NCBI RefSeq assembly: GCF_000820145.1
Contig: NZ_CDBW01000032.1
Coordinates: 248,001 to 312,000, forward strand
DNA: 64,000 bases
Direction: 5' to 3'
DNA from: Aeromonas sobria
GTDB lineage: Bacteria > Pseudomonadota > Gammaproteobacteria > Enterobacterales > Aeromonadaceae
Shown here: in pieces, positions 35,142 to 44,586 of the stretch
Numbering within the stretch: the stretch's first letter is position 1
Layout of the letters: each line of letters begins with the position of its first letter
The notes under the pieces: generated by a model
Told to the model about the DNA's origin: nothing
Database searches by the model: none
What the model saw: the letters and a program-made list of their open reading frames with translations, nothing else
Position numbers and translations under genes: made by a program

Positions 35142-38131
35142 CAGGATTGAGGCTCCGTAGCGGGCGTGACGGGAAGAGGCTGCAGGGTAAGTTGCAACCG
35201 ATTTAGCTGCACTATGGGTGACTCCGGCAAGCTGGGCTCGGCGGCGCGCACCGCATCATTGACCCACTTGGGGTAGGTGCGGAAATTGAGTTTGATATCG
35301 GCCTTGAAGGGCCCTTGGGCATCCGCTGGCAGTGGCCAGGCTTCATCGCGCCAACCATCGGCTGGAATGCGGGTATCTTCCAAGAGCTTGGCGTAACGCC
35401 AGAACTTGAGCCCCACCGGCTTGCCCTTGGCATCGCCGAATACTTTGCGAAACAGCCGCGCATCTTCAGGGACGGTGCCATCCACCGGCTGGCCGCTTGC
35501 AAGCACCACCTTGCCGGTGGCGTCGGTGACGGTCAGCTCCAGCCAGAGTTCACGGAAATCGGCTACCCCGGTGGGCAGGGCATGGCCCGCGCCGGTATTG
35601 GCGACCCGCACTACCAGCTGTTGGCTATCGGCTGCTTGCTCGATACGGGCCGAAAGGGTGGCGCTGGAGCGCAGCAGCGCCAGACTCTCCTGCTCAAGGT
35701 CGGGATTGCGCAGCCCCACCAGCTGATGCTGGGCGCCGGTAAAGTTGTGGCGATAGAGCAGCGCTTTCATGGTGCCGTTTTCGGTGGACTGGCCCGCCAC
35801 CGGCGCGCCGCCATTGCCCGGCTCCGGGTTCATGTGGCAATCGATGCAGGTGCGCCGTTTGGCGGGATCCTCCGCGTTCGCAAAGCTGGATTTTTCCCAC
35901 TCGTCCCAGGTGTTGACGATATTGGCGCCGGTGCCCGGGGCAAACTCGTTGTGGCATGACTTGCACAGGGCCGCGTCGCGGTAGAAATCCTTCTGATAGG
36001 AGGCTTTGTGAGCCGCCGGACGGGCGTTGATCTGCCGCTCGGCCAGCCAATGCTGGAGGCTGCCGCCCGGTGCATCCTCGAACACATAGCTCTCGCGGCC
36101 TTTCAAATTGACCGTAAAGGCGCTGTTGCCGCCCGCGTCTTCCACTTTGGTGATGCGATGGCAGAGCACGCAGCCGGTCCCTTCCTCAACCACAGGTTCG
36201 CCCGCCTTGTGGGCGGCAATCAGCGAGGCGCCGCCCTGCTCGAACATGTGGGAGCCCTTGGGCAGATCGAGTTGGCCGGTCATCACCTGCTGGGGCATGT
36301 GGCAGCCCTGACACCACTGGCCGAACGCTTCCCCTTCGGTTTCGCGGGCCAGCGCCTGCACCACCTTGTAGTAGGGGTGGGAGTTGCCCATCAGCCGGTG
36401 GTTGCTCTCGCTCCAGTCCTTGAACGCCTGTTGGTGGCAGTTCTGGCAGGAGGCAGAGTTGAGCCACTCTTTCGGGTGGGTGGTCGGCGCCTTGGCGGGA
36501 TCCGTGCGCGGGGCATCGAGCCGCAGCCAGTTGGTGAGATAGGGGAGGTTGCCATCGGCGGTGACGAAGGCGTGCAGATCTTCCATCATCGCTTTCACTT
36601 CCGGTTGCGGCTTGGCGGGGTCAACCGCCTCGGCGCCATCGCGGGTGTCATGGCCCATGCCGCCCTGGGTCTGCTGGGTCATGCGCAGGTATTCGCCGAC
36701 AAAATCCCCCGCCACCATGTTGGTGAGGTTGGCATGGCCGTTGATGGCGTTGTCGCCGCTCTTCTGGCGATGGGCCGCCATCAGATAGCGGTTGGTGAAG
36801 TTGAACCCGTCCAGATGGCAGGAGTTGCAGCTCATCCAGTTGTCCCCCGCCATGGGGAAGCGTGAGTTGGACGCTGTGTTACCAAGGTTGAACAGCCGCT
36901 CGCCGCGCTGAAGTGGTTCGGGGCGCGGATCCGTCTCTACCAGCTTGGCGAAGTGGGGCGTATCCACCGTCACGCGAGCGAAAGGGCCGCTGCCGCCGCT
37001 ATTGAGACGGGTAAGATCCTGTCCCATGGCGTTGTGCACCAGAATGTGGTCGCCGTCGATCAGCAGATCCCGCGGATTCTGGCCCGGCAGGTGGCGCAAC
37101 AGCTGGGTCGCCTTGGCGCCCCCCTGAAACTTTTTGCGGCGGTGGCGGTTGTTATTGGATTTGCCGCTGCGGGAGAGGTCAAACACCAGCAGATCTTCCG
37201 AGCCCGCCAGGGTCAGATAGACCCGCTTGCCGTCGGCGGCGAAGCGGGCGGCGAACGGGTTGGAGACGATCTGGCTGCGGTTGCCGACGCTTGGCAGATT
37301 GATCTGCAAAAAGAGCTGCTTTCTTTCATCGACCCGCTCTTTCTCCTCATCGAGATCGATGATGGAGACGGCCGGAAAGACGGTGCTCTGAAACTGGAAG
37401 GGGTGATCGAAGCTCCACAGCACATGGGGCAGCCAGGCCTCGCTGCCATCTGGGGAGAGGGCGATGCCATCGAGCAGGCGCGGCAATCCCTGCGAGTCGC
37501 TCGGCGTGTCGCTGTGGGTCTCGGCCAGGGTAATGAGCTTGGGCTTGGGAAGCGAAGCGCCCTTGGTGCCGTGGCCAAGCTTGGCGAGATCATAGATGGC
37601 GAGCTGGCCGGTCATGGCGTGGGTGAGTAGCAGGCGATCATCGTTGGTCAATGCCAGCCCGCGCGGAGTCTCGGCGGTTTCTGCATCCAGCTGGAGGTTG
37701 CCCGCGGTGTCGTAGGCCTGCAGGCGAGCTGATTCGAACAGCGTGACCCAGAACCACTGCCGCTTGGCATCGAAGATGACCCCGTAGGGTCTATGGCCGG
37801 TGGCGATTGCCTTTGCCAGATCGAGATCATCATCCAGCAGCAGCAGGCGATCGCCGCTGTAATCGGTGACCAGCAGGGTGCCGTCATCGGCGCGGGCAAG
37901 CTGGCGCAGATCGCCCCCCAGCTGCACCTCTTTGAGCCGCTTGCCGCTATCGCGCTCAAGCAGGGTGACCGAGCCTGCGCTCAGGTTGGCGGTAACGAGG
38001 CGCGGGGCGTTCCCCGCTTCATAGGCGAGCATCCCAGCGCCCATCTGCTGGGCAAACGCGAAGGGGCTGGTCAGCAGCAGGACGAGAGCCAGCAGGGGTG
38101 ACAAAAGTGCACAAAGAGATGACTTCAACAT
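35141..38131 (-). CDS. beta-propeller/hexaheme cytochrome c
   Basis: 996-residue secreted protein. Signal peptide (LLALVLLLTSPFAFA-Q), then an N-terminal beta-propeller-like region (about 35-400, repeats such as YDTAGNLQLDAE and LSPDGSEAW), followed by six CXXCH haem-c sites near residues 434, 561, 607, 654, 723 and 762: CNSCH, CQNCH, CQGCH, CVLCH, CKSCH, CIDCH. A final domain (about 800-985) looks Ig-like. CXXCH sites imply periplasmic maturation. Together with FTR1 downstream and a membrane cytochrome upstream, it probably passes electrons from iron. No axial-ligand analysis was possible beyond noting His-rich stretches. Confidence 0.9.
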   Translation of the reverse strand: MLKSSLCALLSPLLALVLLLTSPFAFAQQMGAGMLAYEAGNAPRLVTANLSAGSVTLLERDSGKRLKEVQLGGDLRQLARADDGTLLVTDYSGDRLLLLDDDLDLAKAIATGHRPYGVIFDAKRQWFWVTLFESARLQAYDTAGNLQLDAETAETPRGLALTNDDRLLLTHAMTGQLAIYDLAKLGHGTKGASLPKPKLITLAETHSDTPSDSQGLPRLLDGIALSPDGSEAWLPHVLWSFDHPFQFQSTVFPAVSIIDLDEEKERVDERKQLFLQINLPSVGNRSQIVSNPFAARFAADGKRVYLTLAGSEDLLVFDLSRSGKSNNNRHRRKKFQGGAKATQLLRHLPGQNPRDLLIDGDHILVHNAMGQDLTRLNSGGSGPFARVTVDTPHFAKLVETDPRPEPLQRGERLFNLGNTASNSRFPMAGDNWMSCNSCHLDGFNFTNRYLMAAHRQKSGDNAINGHANLTNMVAGDFVGEYLRMTQQTQGGMGHDTRDGAEAVDPAKPQPEVKAMMEDLHAFVTADGNLPYLTNWLRLDAPRTDPAKAPTTHPKEWLNSASCQNCHQQAFKDWSESNHRLMGNSHPYYKVVQALARETEGEAFGQWCQGCHMPQQVMTGQLDLPKGSHMFEQGGASLIAAHKAGEPVVEEGTGCVLCHRITKVEDAGGNSAFTVNLKGRESYVFEDAPGGSLQHWLAERQINARPAAHKASYQKDFYRDAALCKSCHNEFAPGTGANIVNTWDEWEKSSFANAEDPAKRRTCIDCHMNPEPGNGGAPVAGQSTENGTMKALLYRHNFTGAQHQLVGLRNPDLEQESLALLRSSATLSARIEQAADSQQLVVRVANTGAGHALPTGVADFRELWLELTVTDATGKVVLASGQPVDGTVPEDARLFRKVFGDAKGKPVGLKFWRYAKLLEDTRIPADGWRDEAWPLPADAQGPFKADIKLNFRTYPKWVNDAVRAAEPSLPESPIVQLNRLQLTLQPLPVTPATEPQS

Positions 38132-38135
38132 GGGA

Positions 38136-38585
38136 TCAGGAGCGCCATTTCAAGATGGTCCAGCGCCAGGCGTGGCGCAGCACCAGAGGAGTTAACGCCA
38201 ACGCGCTCAGCCAGTGGGCCCAGCTGGCGAGGCTGCCCATGGCGTCGCCCGGAGTGCCGTGCAGCACCAGCAGCAGGCCGCTGGCCAGACAGACCAGCAG
38301 CAGGGCTTCGATAATCCGCCCCGTGGTGCGCAAAAAGGGCTTGTTGCTGCGGCTTAACAGGTTGCGATGAGAGAGCCAGAAAGCGCCAAACAGCAGCGGA
38401 AACTGGGTGAGCGAGAGCATCACGTGCAGAAACAGATTCCAGCGCGCCAGCGACCAGATCGGGGTCAGCGGCTCCCACAGCAGCAGACCGGAGAAGAACA
38501 TCAGATAGAGGGTGCCCTCGGCGGCCTGATGGTGGTAGGCCAGCCACTGCCAGAATTGTCGGGGTGAGAGGGAAAGGCTTGTCAT
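38136..38585 (-). CDS. small cytochrome b-like membrane protein
   Basis: 149 residues with four probable membrane helices. Histidines occur within or near the helices (AYHHQAAEG, LFLHVML, LVLHGTP, WAHWL, LRHAW), consistent with haem b. It resembles small cytochrome-b561/NarI-like subunits but I cannot name a family. As first gene of the operon, 4 bp before the multiheme cytochrome, it could transfer electrons between that cytochrome and the quinone pool. The start has GGAG 5 bp upstream. Confidence 0.7.
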   Translation of the reverse strand: MTSLSLSPRQFWQWLAYHHQAAEGTLYLMFFSGLLLWEPLTPIWSLARWNLFLHVMLSLTQFPLLFGAFWLSHRNLLSRSNKPFLRTTGRIIEALLLVCLASGLLLVLHGTPGDAMGSLASWAHWLSALALTPLVLRHAWRWTILKWRS

Positions 38586-38598
38586 AAAGGCTCCAGCA

Positions 38599-38618
38599 CC
38601 CGGGCAGGGCAGCCCGGG
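38599..38618 (-). other. hairpin in the iron-operon leader
   Basis: CCCGGGC / GCCCGGG stem with a six-base loop, 14 bp upstream of the first start codon in the 5' untranslated region. It is GC-rich but has no T-run; role unknown. Confidence 0.4.
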
Positions 38619-38627
38619 GGGAGCAAG

Positions 38628-38662
38628 TTTATAACGCAGTAAGAGTAATGAAAAGTGTTATC
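38628..38662 (-). promoter_or_regulatory. candidate promoter with Fur-box-like sequence
   Basis: Read on the minus strand, GATAACACTTTTCATTACT (38662 to 38644) matches 12 of 19 positions of the Fur consensus GATAATGATAATCATTATC, including the GATAA and TCATTA halves. A TATAAA -10-like hexamer follows at 38633-38628. It is 60-75 bp upstream of the first gene. Iron repression of the operon is inferred from this. Confidence 0.55.
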
Positions 38663-38713
38663 AATTGTATTGCTGGTGAATCAAGGCTGAACAAGCACAG
38701 TGATCAGGCCCGA

Positions 38714-39199
38714 CTATTTATGATCCGCCATCCGCTCGGTCACCGCATAGATGAGGGCGGCCAGCGAGAAGGCGAGAAACACCACCACGGACCACTTCAT
38801 CTCCACCTCATTGGTGATGCCATCCTCGAGAAATGCCTTGAGCACCTCGACCCCTGCGATGGTGACCAGCGAGTTGATGACGATGAGCTTGAGGGAGGCA
38901 AAGTTGATCTTGCTGAGCCAGTTGTCGCCGATGGCCTCGCGCTGCTCCTGGGTCTGGATAAATTGCACATAGCCGCAGACCGCCACCAGGATCAGCATCT
39001 GGGCCACCAGCACGAAGTCCACCAGAGTCAGCACGCCGGTGATGAGGTCCATATAGTGGATCTCGATGATGTTGATGCAGAGCAGATAGAGTTGCATGGC
39101 AAACTTCACCATCAGCAGGGCCACGCATACCAGAATGCAGACGTAGAAGGGGAACATCATCAACCGGCTGCCATTGAGCATGAAATTGAATCGACGCAT
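38714..39199 (-). CDS. UPF0114/YqhA-family membrane protein
   Basis: 161-residue inner-membrane protein with four hydrophobic segments, resembling E. coli YqhA (UPF0114): the pairs ITGVLTLVDFVLVAQMLILV and INFASLKLIVINSLVTIA match the family pattern. Function unknown. The ATG at 39199 is followed by RRFNFMLNGSRLMMFPFY. It lies just upstream of the Fur-box region and is transcribed toward the iron operon, so read-through into it is possible. Confidence 0.85.
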   Translation of the reverse strand: MRRFNFMLNGSRLMMFPFYVCILVCVALLMVKFAMQLYLLCINIIEIHYMDLITGVLTLVDFVLVAQMLILVAVCGYVQFIQTQEQREAIGDNWLSKINFASLKLIVINSLVTIAGVEVLKAFLEDGITNEVEMKWSVVVFLAFSLAALIYAVTERMADHK

Positions 39200-39323
39200 G
39201 AGAACTCCGATGTTGGAAAAAGTGTGAGTATGACGTGAACAGCCAGCGAGGGATCACGCTTGTGGCGGCTCATTATGGCGGTAGCATCCTGCTTGCGCCC
39301 ATAAAAAGTAAACGGGTTATCAA

Positions 39324-39352
39324 TAAAAAGAGGGAGGCATAATGCCTCCCTC
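39324..39352 (-). terminator. terminator after guaA
   Basis: On the minus strand, GAGGGAGGCAT / ATGCCTCCCTC folds as an 11-bp stem, followed by TTTTTATTG. It lies 70 bp past the guaA stop and ends guaBA. Confidence 0.92.
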
Positions 39353-39420
39353 ACTGTTGAGCCCTGATCCCGCTTGGGGGGCTCACATGTTCTTAACTGA
39401 CCTGCATCAGAGTAAGAGGC

Positions 39421-41010
39421 TTATTCCCATTCGATGGTTGCGGGCGGCTTGCCGGAGATGTCGTACACCACGCGAGAGATACCGCTGATCTCGTTGATGA
39501 TGCGGTTTGACACATGACCGAGGAAGTCATAGGGCAGATGGGCCCAGTGAGCGGTCATAAAGTCGATGGTCTCAACGGCGCGCAGGGCAATCACCCAGTC
39601 ATATTTGCGGCCATCGCCCATCACGCCAACGGAGCGCACTGGCAGGAACACGGCGAACGCCTGGCTGACCTGATTGTACAGGTCGGCTTTGCGCAGCTCT
39701 TCGATGAAGACGGCATCGGCACGGCGCAGGATATCGCAGTACTCTTTCTTCACTTCACCCAGCACGCGAACACCCAGACCCGGGCCCGGGAACGGATGAC
39801 GGTAGAGCATGTCGTAGGGCAGGCCCAGCTCCAGACCAACGCGGCGTACTTCATCTTTGAACAGCTCGCGCAACGGCTCGACCAGACCCATCTTCATCTC
39901 TGCCGGCAGGCCGCCGACGTTGTGGTGAGACTTGATGACGTGAGCCTTGCCAGTGGCGCTGGCGGCAGATTCGATCACATCCGGGTAGATGGTGCCTTGT
40001 GCCAACCAGCGGGCATTTTTCAGCTTCTTGGCTTCGTCGTCGAACACTTCCACGAACACGCGACCGATGATCTTACGCTTGGCTTCCGGCTCGGCTTCAC
40101 CAGCCAGGGCAGAGAGGAAGCGCTCTTCAGCGGCAACCTTGATGATGTTGAGACCGAAGTGATCACCGAACATCTCCATCACCTGCTCACCTTCGTTCAG
40201 ACGCAGCAGACCGTTGTCGACGAACACACAGGTGAGGCGATCGCCGATGGCGCGGTGCACCAGCATGGCGACCACGGAGGAGTCGACACCACCTGAGAGG
40301 CCGAGGATCACCTCATCGTCACCCACCTGCTCGCGGATGCGGGCAACGGCGTCGTCGATGATGGTGGCCGGGGTCCAGAGGCATTCACAACCGCAGATAT
40401 CTTTGACGAAGTGCTCCAGCATGCGGGCACCCTGACGGGTGTGGGTCACTTCCGGGTGGAACTGCACGCCGTAGAAACGCTTGGCTTCATTGGCCATAGC
40501 CGCATGGGGGCAGGTCGGGGTGCTGGCGATGGTGGAGAAGTCAGCCGGAATGTCGGTGACCTTGTCACCGTGGCTCATCCACACATCCAGCAGGGCGTTG
40601 CCGTTGTCAGCGATGGCATCTTCGATGTTGCGCAACAGGGCGCTGGTCTTGCCAGAGTCGCCCAGCACTTCCACCTTGGCGTAACCGAATTCACGCTCGG
40701 TGGAGGATTGCACCTTGCCACCCAGCTGCTCGGCCATGGTCTGCATGCCGTAGCAGATGCCAAATACCGGTACACCGGCGTTGAACACATACTCGGGCGC
40801 GCGCGGGCTGCCCGCTTCGGTCACGGATTCCGGACCGCCGGAGAGGATGATGCCGTTGGGATTGAATTCGCGGATCTGCGCTTCGGTGACATCCCAAGCC
40901 CACAGCTCGCAGTAAACGCCGATTTCACGGACACGGCGGGCGATAAGCTGGGTGTACTGAGAACCGAAATCCAGGATAAGGATACGGTGTTCGTGAATAT
41001 TTTTAATCAT
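39421..41010 (-). CDS. guaA: GMP synthase (glutamine-hydrolysing)
   Basis: Converts XMP to GMP using ATP and glutamine-derived ammonia. 529 residues: class-I amidotransferase domain (nucleophile Cys in VFGICYGMQ; catalytic HPE in QFHPEVTHT), ATP-pyrophosphatase domain with PP-loop [12 protein letters not shown], and a C-terminal dimerisation domain ending in KPPATIEWE. Follows guaB by 82 bp, the usual guaBA order. Confidence 0.98.
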   Translation of the reverse strand: MIKNIHEHRILILDFGSQYTQLIARRVREIGVYCELWAWDVTEAQIREFNPNGIILSGGPESVTEAGSPRAPEYVFNAGVPVFGICYGMQTMAEQLGGKVQSSTEREFGYAKVEVLGDSGKTSALLRNIEDAIADNGNALLDVWMSHGDKVTDIPADFSTIASTPTCPHAAMANEAKRFYGVQFHPEVTHTRQGARMLEHFVKDICGCECLWTPATIIDDAVARIREQVGDDEVILGLSGGVDSSVVAMLVHRAIGDRLTCVFVDNGLLRLNEGEQVMEMFGDHFGLNIIKVAAEERFLSALAGEAEPEAKRKIIGRVFVEVFDDEAKKLKNARWLAQGTIYPDVIESAASATGKAHVIKSHHNVGGLPAEMKMGLVEPLRELFKDEVRRVGLELGLPYDMLYRHPFPGPGLGVRVLGEVKKEYCDILRRADAVFIEELRKADLYNQVSQAFAVFLPVRSVGVMGDGRKYDWVIALRAVETIDFMTAHWAHLPYDFLGHVSNRIINEISGISRVVYDISGKPPATIEWE

Positions 41011-41092
41011 GTTATTCCTGCATCAGGCGGATGTTTAACAAAAATCACGGGGATAAAAACGGTGACAAAACGGGGCCGTAGCCCCGTCTTGA

Positions 41093-42556
41093 TCAGCCCA
41101 TCCGATAGTTGGGGGCTTCTTTGGTAATGGTCACATCGTGGACGTGGGACTCTTTCATCCCGGCGCCGGAGATGCGCACGAACTCAGCCTTGGTGCGCAT
41201 GTCGTCGATGGTGGCACAGCCGGTCAAACCCATGGAGGAGCGCAGGCCGCCCATCTGCTGGTGGATGATCTCTTTGAGGCGGCCCTTGTACGGCACGCGA
41301 CCTTCGATCCCTTCCGGCACCAGCTTGTCAGCGGCGTTATCGGTCTGGAAGTAGCGGTCGCTGGAGCCCTTGGACATGGCGCCCAGGGAGCCCATGCCAC
41401 GGTAGGATTTGAAGGAGCGACCCTGATAGAGCTCGATTTCGCCCGGCGCTTCTTCAGTACCGGCAAACATGGAGCCCACCATGACGCAGCTGGCGCCAGC
41501 TGCGATGGCCTTGGCCACGTCACCAGAGAAACGGATGCCACCATCGGCAATCACCGGAATACCGGTGCCTTCCAACGCTTCAACGGCGTCGGAGATAGCG
41601 GTGATCTGCGGCACACCCACACCGGTCACGATACGGGTCGTACAGATGGAGCCCGGGCCGATACCAACCTTGACCGCATTGACGCCAGCCGCGACCAGCG
41701 CCAGTGCGCCAGAGGCCGTGGCGACGTTGCCACCGATGATCTGCAACTCAGGATAGGCATCGCGGGTTGCCTTGATGCGATCCAGCACACCCTGAGAGTG
41801 GCCATGAGAGGAGTCAATCAGCAGCACATCCACACCGGCTTCCACCAGCGCAGCAACGCGCTCTTCGTTACCGGCACCGGCACCCACAGCAGCACCCACC
41901 CGCAGACGACCCTTGTCGTCTTTACAAGCGTGCGGCTTGCGCTCGGCTTTCTGGAAGTCTTTAACGGTGATCATGCCCTTGAGTTTGAAGTCGGCATTCA
42001 CCACCAGCACTTTTTCGATACGGTGCTTTTGCATCAGGGCAACCACCTCTTCGCGAGGGGCCCCTTCACGCACGGTGACCAGGCGATCTTTCTGGGTCAT
42101 GATCTGTTCGACGGTCTGGGAGAGATCAATCACGAAGCGCACGTCACGGCCGGTGATGATACCGACCAGCAAGTTGCCTTCGGTCACCACAGGGTAACCG
42201 GCGAAGCCGTTCTTGTGGCTCAGCTCCTTGACCTGGGCGATGGTCATGTCAGGGCGTACGGTGACGGGGTCAGAGACCACACCACTCTCGTACTTCTTGA
42301 CCTTGCGCACTTCGGCAGCCTGCTGCTCGATGGACATGTTCTTGTGGATAAAGCCGATACCGCCTTCCTGGGCCAGTGCGATAGCCAGACGGGCATCGGT
42401 CACTGTGTCCATGGCAGCGGAAATCATAGGGATATTCAAGCTGATAGAGGAGGTCAGCTGGGTACGCAGATCGGCAGTATTGGGAAGAACATCGGAGTGG
42501 GCGGGAACCAACAATACATCATCGAAGGTCAACGCTTCTTTGGTAATCCTGAGCAT
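41093..42556 (-). CDS. guaB: IMP dehydrogenase
   Basis: First committed step of GMP synthesis, IMP to XMP with NAD+. 487 residues: TIM barrel interrupted by two CBS domains (about 95-205), catalytic Cys loop [10 protein letters not shown], and the flap motif [14 protein letters not shown]. First gene of guaBA; the promoter should lie in the 42557-42700 region, where I see AT-rich sequence but no clean consensus. Confidence 0.98.
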   Translation of the reverse strand: MLRITKEALTFDDVLLVPAHSDVLPNTADLRTQLTSSISLNIPMISAAMDTVTDARLAIALAQEGGIGFIHKNMSIEQQAAEVRKVKKYESGVVSDPVTVRPDMTIAQVKELSHKNGFAGYPVVTEGNLLVGIITGRDVRFVIDLSQTVEQIMTQKDRLVTVREGAPREEVVALMQKHRIEKVLVVNADFKLKGMITVKDFQKAERKPHACKDDKGRLRVGAAVGAGAGNEERVAALVEAGVDVLLIDSSHGHSQGVLDRIKATRDAYPELQIIGGNVATASGALALVAAGVNAVKVGIGPGSICTTRIVTGVGVPQITAISDAVEALEGTGIPVIADGGIRFSGDVAKAIAAGASCVMVGSMFAGTEEAPGEIELYQGRSFKSYRGMGSLGAMSKGSSDRYFQTDNAADKLVPEGIEGRVPYKGRLKEIIHQQMGGLRSSMGLTGCATIDDMRTKAEFVRISGAGMKESHVHDVTITKEAPNYRMG

Positions 42557-43432
42557 GGCAATATCTCACCGTTGAGGAAGTGGGGGTGTAAAATATTGCC
42601 GACAAAGTTTACTGACCGATCGGGTGTTGGTAAAGAAGTTTTTTTGATTTTTTATGGTCTAGCCGCACTTTAGGTCGCCAACAGGCTAAAAACCCAAGAT
42701 TATCCCTCCTGAAATGGCCGTTTTGATGCAAAAGAGTGAAGCAGCTGCTGTTTTATACAACATTGACATCGTCAGCAGGCATCCGCTAAAAGTGTCCCGC
42801 CCCGAGGTCGACGCCAGCACATCCCCGGCCATCGGCATGGCACCATCGCCCCAACTGCGCTGGGTTGGCACAGATCCAGGCCACTCAGATGCAGATTGCC
42901 ATCGCGGTTTGATGACTGTGCTCAGATCACATTTTCAACCCGTGAGTTGACCATAAAGTGACCGCTTTCAGGTGGTCATACCACCAAAGCACCTCTGACC
43001 GGTGAGCCGTGGCATTTTTTGGGTTCAGTGGTGGTTCCGTGATACGGACGGTGCATTACAGTCAGGCACATCATCAACCAGATCAAGGGCCTGGCAAGCC
43101 TATGCCATCAGCGCTGCCGCCATCTCCCCATAACCCACCAATCGACAGTCACGGCGCACGTCAAGGTCTGTCACTTGTGCAAAAAATGTAAAAATACGCC
43201 ATTACCGACACTTTTTTTTGTTCAATCGTTTGCGTGAAAATTTACGTTTAACAGTGAGGGCTTGATGTCCTCTCTGACTCGTTGTTCTCGGTCGGGGAAA
43301 TCGATATGTTGCCCATTGATAGCAGTGACGGGTGCTCTGTCTGAAAGGTGGGGATCCCAATTCAGGCCTCTGAAAAATAAAGGTGAAGCTCTACCAATGG
43401 ATATTTCCAGCCGCAACAGGGATTACCATTTT
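42557..43432. other. poorly coding region between guaB and cytochrome b561
   Basis: 876 bp. The guaB promoter must be in its left end. Beyond that, frames such as 42714-42950 (+) and 43222-43416 (-) have no recognisable product and atypical composition. It holds a half-match to a purine-repressor site (CGTTTGCGT, about 43227) far from guaB. It looks like decayed DNA around a rearrangement. Confidence 0.6.
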
Positions 43433-43987
43433 TTATGATTTTCGACCGACCATCCGCAGCAAGGTGTTATCTCTATCCAGCAGGTGATGTTTTAACGCCC
43501 CGACAATATGCACCAGCAACAATGCCAGCATGATATATGGCAAATAAACATGAAGGGTGTGAGCAATGTCCCTGATGGATTCACTGTATGGGATCACATT
43601 GTCTGGAGCATTGAGATCTGGATTCATCGGAATAATAAACCAGCCAAATATTGCAACACCTCGTCCAGCCGCCGCGGAATAACAGAGACCGGAAATCGGG
43701 ATCAGCAGGGTTGAAATAAGCAATCCCCAGTGGATTGCCTTGGCAGCCAACGCCTCGTACACGGGATATTGGCGCACCGGCGCAGGCCACCCTTTGCCAA
43801 GGCGGATCATGGCGCGTGGCAGGATCAAGACCAGTGCAATGACCCCCAGAGATTTATGCAGGGCGTAGAGATCCCATATTTCAAATTTCACCATCAGATA
43901 GCCCAGCAGGGTCAAGGCGATCATCAGCAAGGCGACCGACCAGTGCAGCAAACGGGTCGTCAGACTTAACGGGGTTGAGGGATCCAT
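43433..43987 (-). CDS. cytochrome b561 family protein
   Basis: 184-residue inner-membrane cytochrome with four helices. Histidines at the expected places (TRLLHWSVALL, YALHKSLGV, KAIHWGLL, HVYLPY/LLVHIVGALKHH) fit haem-b ligation in the YodB/YceJ/CybB family. It transfers electrons between quinol and a periplasmic partner that is not encoded nearby. Codon use resembles neighbours less well than guaAB. It lies in a rearranged interval between guaB and xseA. Confidence 0.88.
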   Translation of the reverse strand: MDPSTPLSLTTRLLHWSVALLMIALTLLGYLMVKFEIWDLYALHKSLGVIALVLILPRAMIRLGKGWPAPVRQYPVYEALAAKAIHWGLLISTLLIPISGLCYSAAAGRGVAIFGWFIIPMNPDLNAPDNVIPYSESIRDIAHTLHVYLPYIMLALLLVHIVGALKHHLLDRDNTLLRMVGRKS

Positions 43988-44294
43988 GATCTACTCCAAA
44001 TAGGGGGTGAGCAAAAGGTATCAAGTCGTGGTGCCCTGAGTATCGAGGGACATCAACGACATTGAGGCAGGTCGCAAGATGACCCTATGTGGGCAATCGC
44101 GAACTATATTGTCTGCCACCATAGTGCCTGCCCAGAGGAGTAGCCGCGTTTCCAATCTTGCTTTTCCAATGCTGCCCCAGATAAGCCCCGCATCCCTTTT
44201 CCTCGGCGTGTCGGAATATGCAGGAGCCTCCTGTTTCGCTCCCTCCCTTCTTTCCGCTTCACCAGCACGGCCATATTTCTTGGCTTGTAGTGGC
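43988..44294. other. decayed sequence, possibly rest of the IS5-type remnant
   Basis: About 300 bp upstream of the cytochrome gene. Read on the minus strand in the frame one base off from the transposase remnant it gives a stretch with PAYSDTPRKR, which could align with the PxYxxLSRR part of IS5 transposases, but stops and shifts make this uncertain. No plausible gene. The promoter of the cytochrome b561 gene should be at its left end. Confidence 0.4.
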
Positions 44295-44483
44295 TCACAG
44301 AGTGAGGCAAAAAGTCCCTTTGAGCATCAGATGGTTCTGGCTATGACCGTATCTTCCGTGATGGTTGTGGTGAAACCAGTTGTTCATGGCATCGGCATTA
44401 ATCCAGAAGGTGAGTTCGCCACGGTTAATCAGAGGCCTGTTGTATTGAGGCCAGTTGGTGATGGGGGGAAGCGACTTGCCCAT
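44295..44483 (-). pseudogene. IS5-family transposase remnant (N-terminus)
   Basis: The 62 codons read MGKSLPPITNWPQYNR, then PLINRGELTFWINADAMNNW, and LMLKGTFCLTL before a stop. This is the N-terminal pattern of IS5-group DDE transposases (NWxxYNxxLINRGxLTFW, then a K-x-F-x-LTLR region). The catalytic DDE part is missing. I could not find terminal inverted repeats or a target duplication. The remnant ends about 100 bp before the xseA stop. Confidence 0.82.
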
Positions 44484-44532
44484 GATGCTGATTTGAAGGA
44501 GAGGGTGGTGATCAGATCACCGGCTCCGAGTT

Positions 44533-44580
44533 CCATTAAAGCGGCATCGATTTGGGAAACGATGCCGCTTTAATGGCTTT
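44533..44580 (-). terminator. terminator after xseA
   Basis: A perfect 17-bp stem CCATTAAAGCGGCATCG / CGATGCCGCTTTAATGG with a 10-base loop. A/T-rich arms allow it to work on both strands; it lies 10 bp past the xseA stop. Confidence 0.88.
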
Positions 44581-44586
44581 TATCGG

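Noticed and set aside
41138..42673. 511-codon plus-strand frame
   Set aside because: Antisense to guaB, which is certain; no recognisable product.
43222..43416. 64-codon minus-strand frame near the possible PurR half-site
   Set aside because: No resemblance to known proteins. The half-site CGTTTGCGT has a poor partner half and lies about 670 bp from guaB, too far to be its operator.
44079..44573. 164-codon plus-strand frame across the IS remnant
   Set aside because: It runs into the xseA terminator, has no family resemblance, and the minus strand holds recognisable transposase sequence.
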